From Sphingomonas faeni (GTDB lineage: Bacteria > Pseudomonadota > Alphaproteobacteria > Sphingomonadales > Sphingomonadaceae): a stretch of DNA of 64,000 bases. Shown in pieces: positions 28,287-36,736 of this stretch. Position 1 is the first letter of the stretch. The number at the start of each line of letters is the position of its first letter. The position numbers were made by a program, and so were the translations under genes. Under the pieces are notes generated by a model. That model was not told the DNA's origin, searched no databases, and was given only the letters and a program-made list of their open reading frames with translations. Location: positions 40,399-104,398 of the forward strand of contig NZ_JANBVH010000017.1 in assembly GCF_024273235.1 (NCBI RefSeq). The letters run 5' to 3'.

Positions 28287-28415
28287 ATGCAGAGAGTTCT
28301 CGAACTATTCCTAACGCCAGTGTGACGCATTTGTCAGAAGCGTCCGCGTGTCACGCGCTGTAGCGGCCTGAAATCGCAATTTGCCGTTTTCCCTCCGCCG
28401 GTTGATACTCGTCCC

Positions 28416-31400
28416 ATGTCGCTCAATCCCGTCTTCTACGATGCAAGTGGCCGCCGGCGTCGGCGCTTTACCTTTGGCGTTGCAGCGTTCGTCGCATTGC
28501 TGCTGCTGTCGATCGCGGTATTCGCGGTGTCGATCGGCGCAGTGCCGACCGCGCCGCTGCTGCCGATCGAGCCCGAGCACCCCGCGCTCCACAAGCTGCC
28601 CGCACCACGCGGCGGGATCCTCCGCGAGACCCGGCGCGACATCAACTACTACGCCCGGCAACTGTTCGGGACGAGCGCGGCCAAGCCCGGTGTCGGCAAC
28701 GGCGCCAACCCGTCGCTCGCCATCGCCTTTCACGTCCCGTGGGACGAGGCGAGCACGGCCAGTCTCGCGCGGCACGTCGAACAGCTCGACTGGCTGATCC
28801 CCGGCTGGGTCTCGATCACCGGCAAGGATCACAAGATCACGGTGTTCCGCGACCAGGCCGGGCGCGATATCCTCAACAAGGCGGTGCATCGCCCGGTGAT
28901 CCTGCCGATGGTGCAGAACGCGGTCGACGGAAATTGGGACGGCGCGGGCAGCGCAGCGCTGTTCGCCGATCCGAAGGCCCGCGCGGCGTTCCTCGACAAG
29001 CTCGTACCGTTCCTCAGCGCGAACCATGCCGGCGGCGTGTTCTACGATTTCGAGGATCTGCCCGCGTCGGCGCAGCCCAACTACCGCGCGTTCCTCGCCG
29101 AGACGCGCGCCCGCTTTGCGCCGCGTGGTTGGGTGGTCGCGATCGCCGCGCCGGTCGCCAATCCGGACTGGAACCTGCCCGCCTACGCCAAGGTGACCGA
29201 CAAGATCTTCCTGATGGCGTATGACGAGCACGAGACGAGCGGTGCGCCGGGCCCGATCGCGTCGCAGCGCTGGTTCGCGCGGATGGTCGCCGATGCGGCG
29301 CGCGGCATCCCGCCGTCGAAGCTGGTCGTCGCGATCGGTTCCTACGCTTACGACTGGCATGCGGGTGCCGAGAGCGGCAACGGCGACGCGCTCGACGTCG
29401 AGGAAGCGTGGCAGAACGCCGCGGATTCGGGGACGGTGCCGACCTTCGACAAGGCCAGCGGCAACAGCAGCTTCGCCTATTCGGAAGGCGGCGTGCAGCA
29501 TCAGGTCTGGCTGCTCGATGCGGCGTCGGCGTACAACCAGATCGCATTCCTGCAAAAGGCGGGGCTGGGCAGCGTCGCGCTGTGGCGGCTCGGCTCCGAG
29601 GATCCGGGGCTCTGGTCGATCTGGGGGCGCGATCATCGGAAACTGCCGGTCCCCGATTCGATCGACGCCATGCCGGCGGGCACGAACGTCGATATCGAGG
29701 GCAATGGCGAAATCCTGAAGATCGCCGCCGAGCCGGTCACCGGCATCCGTGATGCGGTGCCGGCCAAGGACGGTACGATCGCCGACGTCAATTTCACGCG
29801 GATGCCGTCGCCCTATGTGGTGGTGCGGACCGGCTATCGCCCGAAACAGCTCGCGCTGACCTTCGACGATGGTCCCGATCCCGAATGGACGCCGCAGATC
29901 CTCGACATCCTCAAGCGCGAGCATGCGCCGGCGACGTTCTTCGTGATCGGCGAGAATGCGCTGACGCAGCGGTCGCTGCTCGAACGGATGGTCGCCGAGG
30001 GGCATGAGATCGGCAGCCACACCTATACGCATCCCAACCTCGCCAACGTGTCGACGCGGCAGGTGAAGTACGAACTCAACGCGACGCAGCGCTTGTTCCA
30101 GGCGTTTACCGGGCGCTCGCTGCGGCTGTTCCGCGCACCCTATTTCGGCGATGCCGAGCCGAGCACCGCGGACGAGATCCTGCCCGCGCTCGAGGCGCAG
30201 CAGCGCGGCTATATCTCGGTCGGCCTGCACGTCGATCCCGACGACTGGAAGCGGCCGGGCGTGCAGGCGATCGTCGACCGGACGATCGCCGGCGTCGAGG
30301 CGGGCAATCCGGAGCGCAGCGGCAACATCATCCTGCTCCACGACGCCGGCGGCAATCGCGCCGAGACCGTCGCCGCGCTGCCGATCATCATCGGGCGGTT
30401 GCGTGCGATGGGGTACAGCTTCGTGCCCGTCTCGACGCTCGCGGGCCTGTCGCGCGATGCGGCGATGCCGGTGATCTCGTCGAGCGACCGCGTCGCCGCC
30501 GTCGCCGATCTTGCGCTGTTCAGCACGCTCGGCGGGATCGTCGTCGCGCTCCGCTGGATCTTCGGCATCGCGATCACGATCGGCATCTTGCGCGCCTTGG
30601 CCCTCTCCGCGCTCGCGTTGATCCAGGCGCGGCGCGAGTTGAAGACCGTGTTCCCGGCGATCGATCCGTCGCGGTTCGTCACGGTGATGATCCCGGCGTT
30701 CAACGAAGAGCGCGTGATCGTTCGCGCGGTGCAGGGCGTGCTCGCCTCCGCCGACGTCGCGATCGAGGTGATCGTGATCGACGACGGCTCCAGCGACGGC
30801 ACCAGTCGCGTCGTTTCCGAAGCATTCTCGGGCGACGACCGCGTCCGCCTGCTGACGCTGGAGAATGGCGGCAAGGCGCGGGCGCTCAACCGCGGGCTCG
30901 AACTGGCGCGCGGTGAGATCGTGATCGCGCTAGATGCGGATACGCAGTTCGAGCCGATGACCATCGCCCGGCTCGCGCGGTGGTTCGACGACCCGACGCT
31001 CGGCGCGGTCGCGGGCAACGCGAAGGTCGGCAACCGCGTCAATCTGATCACCAAGTGGCAGGCGCTTGAATACATCACCGCGCAGAACCTCGAACGGCGT
31101 GCGCTCGCGCGACTGAACGCGATGACCGTGGTGCCGGGCGCGGTCGGCGCGTGGCGGCTCGAGGCGATCCGCAGCGTCGGCGGCTATCCCGACGATACGC
31201 TCGCCGAGGACCAGGACCTGACGATCGCGATCCAGCGGCACGGCTGGGCGGTGAAATACGACCAGTTCGCGATCGCCTGGACCGAGGCGCCGGAGACGAT
31301 GCGCGCGCTGGCGAAACAGCGCTTCCGCTGGGCATTCGGGACGCTGCAATGCCTCTACAAGCACCGCTCGGCGATCGGCAGTTCGCATCCGCGCGGGCTC

Positions 31401-31784
31401 GGCTGGGTCGGGTTGCCGCAGGCGATCGTGTTCCAGATCGTGCTGGCGTCGATCTCGCCGATCATCGATCTCGCGCTGCTGGTCAGCTTCGCCTCGACCT
31501 ATTTGTCGGTGCAGGCGCATGGTTGGGAGCAGACCAGCCACGACGTCTACACGATGCTCGCCTATTGGCTGATCTTCACCGCGATCGACCTGCTGGCGGC
31601 GACGATCGCCTTTGCCTTGGAACGCAAGGAGCGCTGGCGGCTGCTCTGGCTGCTGATCCCGCAGCGGATCGGGTATCGCCAGGTGATGTATTACGTCGTG
31701 TTGAAGGCGATCGCGCAGGCGTTGCGCGGCCCGCTGGTCGGCTGGGGCAAGCTGGCGCGGACGGGACGCGTGACGGCGAACTAG
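28416..31784 (+). CDS. Trimodular GH18-like / polysaccharide deacetylase / processive glycosyltransferase protein
   Basis: An 1122-residue fusion. After an N-terminal membrane anchor (about 20-42) comes a GH18-like hydrolase region (about 85-420, with GGVFYDFEDLP and FLMAYDEHE). Then a CE4 deacetylase (about 475-690) shows TFDDGPD, SHTYTHPN, RAPYFGD, DPDDW and LLHDAGG. Membrane segments (about 695-735) precede a GT2 domain (about 752-1000) with DDGSSDG, DADTQ, AEDQD and the processive QxxRW-type motif KQRFRW; more membrane segments end the protein. It could make, deacetylate and trim an N-acetylglucosamine polymer. Catalytic motifs for CE4 and GT2 are intact; hydrolase activity of the first domain is less certain. 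Confidence 0.85.
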   Translation: MSLNPVFYDASGRRRRRFTFGVAAFVALLLLSIAVFAVSIGAVPTAPLLPIEPEHPALHKLPAPRGGILRETRRDINYYARQLFGTSAAKPGVGNGANPSLAIAFHVPWDEASTASLARHVEQLDWLIPGWVSITGKDHKITVFRDQAGRDILNKAVHRPVILPMVQNAVDGNWDGAGSAALFADPKARAAFLDKLVPFLSANHAGGVFYDFEDLPASAQPNYRAFLAETRARFAPRGWVVAIAAPVANPDWNLPAYAKVTDKIFLMAYDEHETSGAPGPIASQRWFARMVADAARGIPPSKLVVAIGSYAYDWHAGAESGNGDALDVEEAWQNAADSGTVPTFDKASGNSSFAYSEGGVQHQVWLLDAASAYNQIAFLQKAGLGSVALWRLGSEDPGLWSIWGRDHRKLPVPDSIDAMPAGTNVDIEGNGEILKIAAEPVTGIRDAVPAKDGTIADVNFTRMPSPYVVVRTGYRPKQLALTFDDGPDPEWTPQILDILKREHAPATFFVIGENALTQRSLLERMVAEGHEIGSHTYTHPNLANVSTRQVKYELNATQRLFQAFTGRSLRLFRAPYFGDAEPSTADEILPALEAQQRGYISVGLHVDPDDWKRPGVQAIVDRTIAGVEAGNPERSGNIILLHDAGGNRAETVAALPIIIGRLRAMGYSFVPVSTLAGLSRDAAMPVISSSDRVAAVADLALFSTLGGIVVALRWIFGIAITIGILRALALSALALIQARRELKTVFPAIDPSRFVTVMIPAFNEERVIVRAVQGVLASADVAIEVIVIDDGSSDGTSRVVSEAFSGDDRVRLLTLENGGKARALNRGLELARGEIVIALDADTQFEPMTIARLARWFDDPTLGAVAGNAKVGNRVNLITKWQALEYITAQNLERRALARLNAMTVVPGAVGAWRLEAIRSVGGYPDDTLAEDQDLTIAIQRHGWAVKYDQFAIAWTEAPETMRALAKQRFRWAFGTLQCLYKHRSAIGSSHPRGLGWVGLPQAIVFQIVLASISPIIDLALLVSFASTYLSVQAHGWEQTSHDVYTMLAYWLIFTAIDLLAATIAFALERKERWRLLWLLIPQRIGYRQVMYYVVLKAIAQALRGPLVGWGKLARTGRVTAN

Positions 31785-32160
31785 GCCGGATCGACATTCA
31801 ATTTGGCTCGCAAGATTTGACCAATTTTCCGTCACCCCGGACTGGTTCCGGGGTCCACGGTTCCGCAAACTAAATTCTATCGATTTTGCGGCACGGTGGA
31901 TGCCGGAACCAGTCCGGCATGACGAAGAAACGAACTGATTGGACGGTGCAAACTGAATGTCGACGAGCCCTAAGGGGAAGGGCCATGCTTAGAGGCTGTT
32001 GGTGACCTCTGCGTACGCGTAGCGCGTGTCACCCGTTGGTGGGGACGTTCGGCGCGCGACGGAACGAGTTCGAAGGCAGGATCGTACCTCAGTTTCGCGG
32101 TAGCGCGGGGCAATCGCCGCGCCCTATAGCGGTGGTGACGGGTTCGAGGAGTCCACGAAG
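31785..32160. other. 376-base intergenic region with a family B repeat
   Basis: No gene is supported here. A family B palindrome occupies 31831-31924. The rest, up to modA, has no recognisable ModE-type operator or molybdenum-cofactor riboswitch by eye. GAGGAG at about 32145 is the modA ribosome-binding site. Confidence 0.45.
31831..31924. repeat. Intergenic imperfect palindrome, family B, copy 1
   Basis: Arms GTCACCCCGGACTGGTTCCG and CGGAACCAGTCCGGCATGAC flank an inner CCACGGTTCCGCA / TGCGGCACGGTGG inverted pair. The same plan recurs at 49106-49199. Confidence 0.8.
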
Positions 32161-32919
32161 GTGAAACATTCGCTGCGGCTGGTTCTGGCCGTTTCGCTGA
32201 TCGGTGCGCCGGTCGCGGCGCAGGCGCAGCGTCCGCCGCTGGTGCTGGCCGCGGCGTCCTTGCAGGAATCGCTGACCGCAGCGGCCGAAGCTTGGGCAAG
32301 ACAGGGCCATGCCAAGCCGACCATCTCGTTTGCGGCGTCGTCGGCACTGGCGCGACAGGTCGAGGCCGGCGCGCCTGCCGATCTGTTCGTGTCAGCCGAC
32401 GAGGCCTGGATGAACGCACTCGCGAAGAAGAATCTGATCGTCGCCTCCACGCGCGTGACGTTCCTCGGCAACCGGCTGGTCGTCGCGGCACCTGCGGGCA
32501 GCAACGTCCGCATCCCTGTCCGCCCGCCCGCCGCGCTCGTCCGCGTGCTGACCGCCGGGCCGCTGGCGATGGCGGATACCGCGGTGCCGGCGGGGAAATA
32601 CGGGCAGGCGTCGCTGGAGAAGCTCGGCGTCTGGGCACAGGTTTCGCCGAAAGTGGTCCGCGCGGAGAATGTTCGCGCGACGCTGGCGTTGATCGAGCGC
32701 GGCGCGGCGCCGCTCGGGATCGTCTACGCAACCGATGCAAAGGCGTCCGCCAAGGTACGGATCGCAGGCGTTTTTCCCGAGAACACGCACCCGGCGATCT
32801 CCTATCCGGTCGCGCGGCTGAAGACGTCGACCAACCCCGAGGCCGAGGCGTTCCGGCGCTTCCTCGTCTCACGCGCGGGCAAGGCGATCTTCGTCCGCTA
32901 CGGATTCTCCGCGCGCTAG
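32161..32919 (+). CDS. modA: Molybdate ABC transporter, periplasmic binding protein
   Basis: ModA captures molybdate in the periplasm. The 252 residues have a signal peptide (to about AAQA, residue 21), LVLAAASLQESLTAAAEAWA, the ligand loop SFAASSALARQVEAGAPADLF, and TDAKASAKVRIAGVFPE near the end. The GTG start at 32161 is supported by the signal peptide and GAGGAG upstream. It is the first gene of a tight modABC operon; its stop directly abuts modB's ATG. Confidence 0.93.
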   Translation: MKHSLRLVLAVSLIGAPVAAQAQRPPLVLAAASLQESLTAAAEAWARQGHAKPTISFAASSALARQVEAGAPADLFVSADEAWMNALAKKNLIVASTRVTFLGNRLVVAAPAGSNVRIPVRPPAALVRVLTAGPLAMADTAVPAGKYGQASLEKLGVWAQVSPKVVRAENVRATLALIERGAAPLGIVYATDAKASAKVRIAGVFPENTHPAISYPVARLKTSTNPEAEAFRRFLVSRAGKAIFVRYGFSAR

Positions 32920-33609
32920 ATGCTCGATGCGGCCGAATGGGGGATCGTCGCGCTGTCGCTCAAGGTCGGCGGGGTGGCGATGCTGGTGACCCTGCCGGTC
33001 GCTTTCGCGCTGGCCTGGCTGCTCGCGCGCGTCCGGTTTCCCGGCAAGGTGATCGTCGATGCGGCGATCCATCTGCCGCTGGTGGTGCCGCCGGTGGTGA
33101 CCGGATGGCTGCTGCTGCTCGCCTTCGGGCCCAATGGGCCGATCGGCGGCTGGTTGCAGGATTGGTTCGGGATCACCGTGCTGTTCCGCTGGACCGGCGC
33201 GGCGATCGCAGCGGGGGTGATGGCATTGCCGCTGATGGTGCGAGCGATGCGGATCTCGATCGAGGCGGTCGACCGGCGGCTGGAGAACGCCGCGCGGACG
33301 CTGGGGGCGGGGCCGTGGCGCGTATTCTGGACGCTGACCCTGCCGCTGAGCATCCCCGGCGTGCTAGCGGGCGCGGTGCTCGGCTTCGCGCGGTCGATCG
33401 GTGAGTTCGGCGCGACGATCACGTTCGTCTCCAATGTCCCCGGTGAGACGCAGACCTTGCCGCTGGCGATTTACTCCGCGTTGCAACAGCCTGGGGCGGA
33501 CGCGCTGGTCTGGCGATTGTCATGCGTATCCGTAGGCTTGTCGCTCATTGCTCTGATTGCGTCGGAACTGCTGACGCGGCGCGCGGGCAGGGGGCTCCAT
33601 GTCCTTTGA
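32920..33609 (+). CDS. modB: Molybdate ABC transporter permease
   Basis: ModB is the membrane channel of the molybdate importer. The 229 residues hold five to six membrane segments and the permease loop ENAARTLGAGPWRVFWTLTLPLSIPG (EAA motif, about 125-150), followed by GFARSIGEFGATI. The ATG comes immediately after the modA TAG, and the 3' end overlaps modC by 11 bases. All signs are of a working permease. Confidence 0.94.
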   Translation: MLDAAEWGIVALSLKVGGVAMLVTLPVAFALAWLLARVRFPGKVIVDAAIHLPLVVPPVVTGWLLLLAFGPNGPIGGWLQDWFGITVLFRWTGAAIAAGVMALPLMVRAMRISIEAVDRRLENAARTLGAGPWRVFWTLTLPLSIPGVLAGAVLGFARSIGEFGATITFVSNVPGETQTLPLAIYSALQQPGADALVWRLSCVSVGLSLIALIASELLTRRAGRGLHVL

Positions 33610-34198
33610 GATCGATATCGAGAAGCGGCTCGGGCACGCGCACGTCGCCCTGACGCTGGAGGCGGGGGAAGGCGCCACGGTACTGTTCGGCCCCTCGGGC
33701 ATCGGCAAGTCGAGCGTGCTCAACATGGTTGCCGGACTGCTCCGCCCGGACCGCGGCCGGATAGCGATCGACGGCGAGCCGCTGTTCGGGGACGGCATCG
33801 ACGTGCCCCCCGAACGTCGCCGCGCCGGCTATGTCTTCCAGGACGCGCGCCTCTTCCCGCACATGCGCGTCCGGGCAAATCTTCTCTACGGCGCGGGTCG
33901 CGAGCAGGACGGGTTCGAGGACCGGACCGGGTTCCTCGGCATCGGCCACCTCCTCGATCGCTGGCCACGCACGCTGTCGGGCGGCGAAGCGCAGCGTGTC
34001 GCGATCGGCCGCGCGCTGCTCAGTCGCCCGCGCTTCCTGCTCCTCGACGAACCGCTATCCTCCCTGGATCGCGCCCGGCGCGAGGAAGTACTCGTCGCGA
34101 TCGAACATGTCCGCGACGTGCTCAAGCTGCCGATCTTGATGGTGACGCACGATCCTGTCGAAGCGGAGCGCATCGGGACGCGAGTCGTGCGGATGTGA
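33599..34198 (+). CDS. modC: Molybdate ABC transporter ATPase, short form lacking TOBE domain
   Basis: ModC powers molybdate import. Intact ATPase motifs are visible: Walker A GPSGIGKS (about 31-38), Q-loop FQDARLF, signature LSGGEAQR (about 127), Walker B LLLDEPLSSLD, and the switch VTHDPVEAE. The protein ends at residue 199, straight after the ATPase core, so the C-terminal TOBE/MOP domain of the usual roughly 350-residue ModC is absent. No remnant of it is seen downstream, where repeat DNA begins. Short ModC forms occur in some bacteria, so this may be natural. Confidence 0.9.
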   Translation: MSFEIDIEKRLGHAHVALTLEAGEGATVLFGPSGIGKSSVLNMVAGLLRPDRGRIAIDGEPLFGDGIDVPPERRRAGYVFQDARLFPHMRVRANLLYGAGREQDGFEDRTGFLGIGHLLDRWPRTLSGGEAQRVAIGRALLSRPRFLLLDEPLSSLDRARREEVLVAIEHVRDVLKLPILMVTHDPVEAERIGTRVVRM

Positions 34199-34251
34199 CG
34201 TGGTGTGTCGAAGTGGGTGGGGGGCTGGTTGAATGTTTTTTCAGCCAACCG

Positions 34252-34382
34252 GCCGACCCACCCCCGGCCCCTCCCTTTCAGGGAGGGGAGCAGGTTTTGC
34301 CGTGTTGCGGGCGCTATGCTGTCGGCGCCGCCCTTCCTTCAGCCCCCCTCCCTGAAAGGGAGGGGTTGGGGGTGGGTCGGCC
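34252..34382. repeat. Intergenic imperfect palindrome, family C, copy 6
   Basis: CCGACCCACCCCCGGCCCCT plus CCCTTTCAGGGAGGGG is mirrored by CCCCTCCCTGAAAGGGAGGG plus GTTGGGGGTGGGTCGG. Its outer arms match copy 2 at 7105-7206 closely but in the opposite order. It lies between the converging modC and htpG. Confidence 0.75.
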
Positions 34383-34417
34383 GCTTGGGATGCACGCCAC
34401 CAACCCCCAAACATCAT

Positions 34418-36367
34418 TCACCCCAGCGCGCGTGTGAACAAACGTGAGAGGCGGGCGGAGAAGGCGCGGGCGTCGAGCGGGCGCTCCCCGTCGGCGATCT
34501 GCGCCTCGTCGAACAGCAGGTGCGCGGCATCCTCCCGCAGTGCCGTCTCGTCCTCACCGAGCGCGGCGAGCTTGGCGATCAACGCCGAGCGCGGGTTGAT
34601 CTCCAGCACCGGCTTGGCAGCGGGCATCGCCTGGCCGCTCATGGCGAGGATCCGTTCGAGCTGGCGGTCCATGCCGCTATCCGCCGCAACGAGGCAGACG
34701 GCGCTGTCGGTCAGACGCTCCGATGCGCGGACTTCCGATACGGCGTCAGCGAGCGTCGTCTTCACAAACGCGATGAAGTCCGCGACTTCGGGCGTGGTGT
34801 CGGCCGTCGGCGCGTCGGCGCCGTCGACCAGCGGGATCAGGCTCAGATCGGCGGCTCCCTGCGTGACCGATTTGAACGGCTTGCCGTCGTGATCGATACC
34901 CGCCGTCACCCAGAACCCATCGACCGAGTCCGGCAGCAGCAGCACCTCGATCCCGCGGGCGCGGAACCCCTCGAGCTGCGGTGAGGCTTCGAGGCGGTCG
35001 AGGTCGGTACCGACCGCGTAGTAGATCGCCGTCTGGTTGTCCTTCATCGCCGCGACATAGTCCGCGACCGAGCGCCAGGCGCCGCCCGACGTCGTGGTCT
35101 TGAAGCGGGCGAGCTTGAGCAGCGCGTCGCGCCGTTCGAAATCCTCGTACAATCCTTCCTTCAGGACCGCGCCGAAATTCTCCCAGATCTTGGCGTACGC
35201 ATCGGCATCGCGCGTCGCGAGCTTGTCGAGTTCGGCCAGCACGCGGCCGGTCACGCCCTTGCGGATCGCGGCGAGCATCGGGCTCTCCTGGATCATCTCG
35301 CGCGAGACGTTGAGCGGCAGGTCGGAGGAATCCACCAGCCCGCGCATGAAGCGGAGATAGCGCGGCAGGACTTCGGCGTCGTCGGTGATGAAGACCCGCT
35401 TCACGTACAGCTTCATGCGGCCGTTGCGGTCGGGATCGAACAGGTCGAACGGCTTGGCGCCCGGCACATAGGCGAGCACCGAATATTCGTGCAGTCCCTC
35501 CGCACGGTAGTGGAGCGTCAGTGCGGGCTCGTCGAACTGGCCGGAGACGCTGCGGTAGAAATCGGCATAGTCCTCGGTGCTGATCTCGGACTTCGGCTTG
35601 GTCCAGAGCGCGGCGCCGTCCGCGATGTCGACCGGCTCGGCATCGGGCTTTTCACGCAGCGTGATCGGGACGGGGACATGGCCCGACTGGTCCTTGATCA
35701 GCCGCTCGACCGTGTAGCGGTCGGTGAAGGAGGTCGCGTCTTCGAGCAGATGGAGCACGACGCGAGTGCCGCGCGGCGGTGCTTCCGCGGTGTCGACAGG
35801 CGCGATCGTGTAGGTGCCGAGGCCGTCCGACGACCAGACCGACGCGGTGTCTGCGCCGGCGCGACGCGAGATCACATCCACCTTCTCGGCGACCATGAAC
35901 GCGGAATAGAAACCGACGCCGAACTGGCCGATCAACTGCGCACCCTCCGAGCCGGACGAGGCAGCGATGCGGTCCATGAACGCCTTGGTGCCCGACCGCG
36001 CGATCGTGCCGAGTGCTTCGCCCATGTCGTCGGCGGTCATGCCGATGCCATTGTCCTCGATCGTCAACGTCCTGGCGTCCGGATCGAGCGTTATCGCGAT
36101 CTGCGTGCGGGTTTCGTCCCCGAGCAGTTCGGGGGCACTCAACGCCTCGTAACGCAGCTTTTCGCAGGCATCGGCGGCATTCGAGATCAACTCCCGCAGG
36201 AACACGGTCTTATCCGAATAGACCGAGTGAACCATCATGTGCAGCAGCCGCGCGACATCCGCCTCGAACGCATGGGTTGCTGGAGCGGACGTCTCGGTGA
36301 CGGGGGCCTCGGCGGCAGGCGTGGTTTCGTCAGGCGTGGTTTCGTCAGGCGTGGTTTGGATGGTCAT
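34418..36367 (-). CDS. htpG: Molecular chaperone HtpG (Hsp90)
   Basis: HtpG is the bacterial Hsp90, an ATP-driven dimeric chaperone. The 649 residues include the GHKL ATPase motifs LISNAADAC (about 63), DNGIGM (about 112) and GQFGVGFYS (about 150), the middle domain with RVFITDD and SREMIQESP, and a C-terminal dimerisation region. An N-terminal extension of about 30 residues (rich in Thr, Pro, Glu) precedes the family start and contains a 15-base tandem repeat encoding TTPDE. The start at 36367 includes this extension; the gene lies divergent from the amine oxidase gene. Confidence 0.95.
   Translation of the reverse strand: MTIQTTPDETTPDETTPAAEAPVTETSAPATHAFEADVARLLHMMVHSVYSDKTVFLRELISNAADACEKLRYEALSAPELLGDETRTQIAITLDPDARTLTIEDNGIGMTADDMGEALGTIARSGTKAFMDRIAASSGSEGAQLIGQFGVGFYSAFMVAEKVDVISRRAGADTASVWSSDGLGTYTIAPVDTAEAPPRGTRVVLHLLEDATSFTDRYTVERLIKDQSGHVPVPITLREKPDAEPVDIADGAALWTKPKSEISTEDYADFYRSVSGQFDEPALTLHYRAEGLHEYSVLAYVPGAKPFDLFDPDRNGRMKLYVKRVFITDDAEVLPRYLRFMRGLVDSSDLPLNVSREMIQESPMLAAIRKGVTGRVLAELDKLATRDADAYAKIWENFGAVLKEGLYEDFERRDALLKLARFKTTTSGGAWRSVADYVAAMKDNQTAIYYAVGTDLDRLEASPQLEGFRARGIEVLLLPDSVDGFWVTAGIDHDGKPFKSVTQGAADLSLIPLVDGADAPTADTTPEVADFIAFVKTTLADAVSEVRASERLTDSAVCLVAADSGMDRQLERILAMSGQAMPAAKPVLEINPRSALIAKLAALGEDETALREDAAHLLFDEAQIADGERPLDARAFSARLSRLFTRALG
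36318..36360. repeat. 15-base tandem repeat in the htpG 5' end
   Basis: Two exact 15-base units (36318-36332, 36333-36347) and a partial third encode TTPDE on the minus strand, in frame. Copy-number change would lengthen or shorten the htpG leader extension by five residues without a frameshift. Confidence 0.85.
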
Positions 36368-36736
36368 AAGATGTGGCAGGTCTCTTGCTGAAACGACTGG
36401 TGCGAGAGTTGGCCGGAGGTCGATTGAAATTCAAGAGCCGGGCTTTCCTGCAAGCGCTGCCTCGAAACGGGCGTAGCGGGTTCGGCCGCTGTCAACGAAG
36501 ATTTCATTTGCGTTACGCCGAGAAGCAATGTTCAATCCGTATCAGCCAGTCAAAAGATGCAACGTGTCGAGATGATGCGCGGAAAGGAACTATCCGTTCT
36601 TTCCCGCACCTTGCTCCGCGTCCATCGTGACTGACTAGGGGATGATGATCCTGCGAGGCCGCTGACCGGTTCGACCCGGCGGTGTTTCTGACGTTCGGCA
36701 AACCTTTGGGGAGGTTTGCCGCATTCGGGGGCCTCG
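36368..36736. other. 369-base divergent intergenic region
   Basis: This lies between htpG and the amine oxidase gene, and no coding frame is supported. It is less GC-rich than the genes, especially about 36490-36600. A GGGGAGG near 36707-36713 sits too far from the chosen ATG at 36737 to be its ribosome site, but would be near an in-frame TTG at 36716. No heat-shock CIRCE-type inverted repeat was recognised. Confidence 0.4.
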
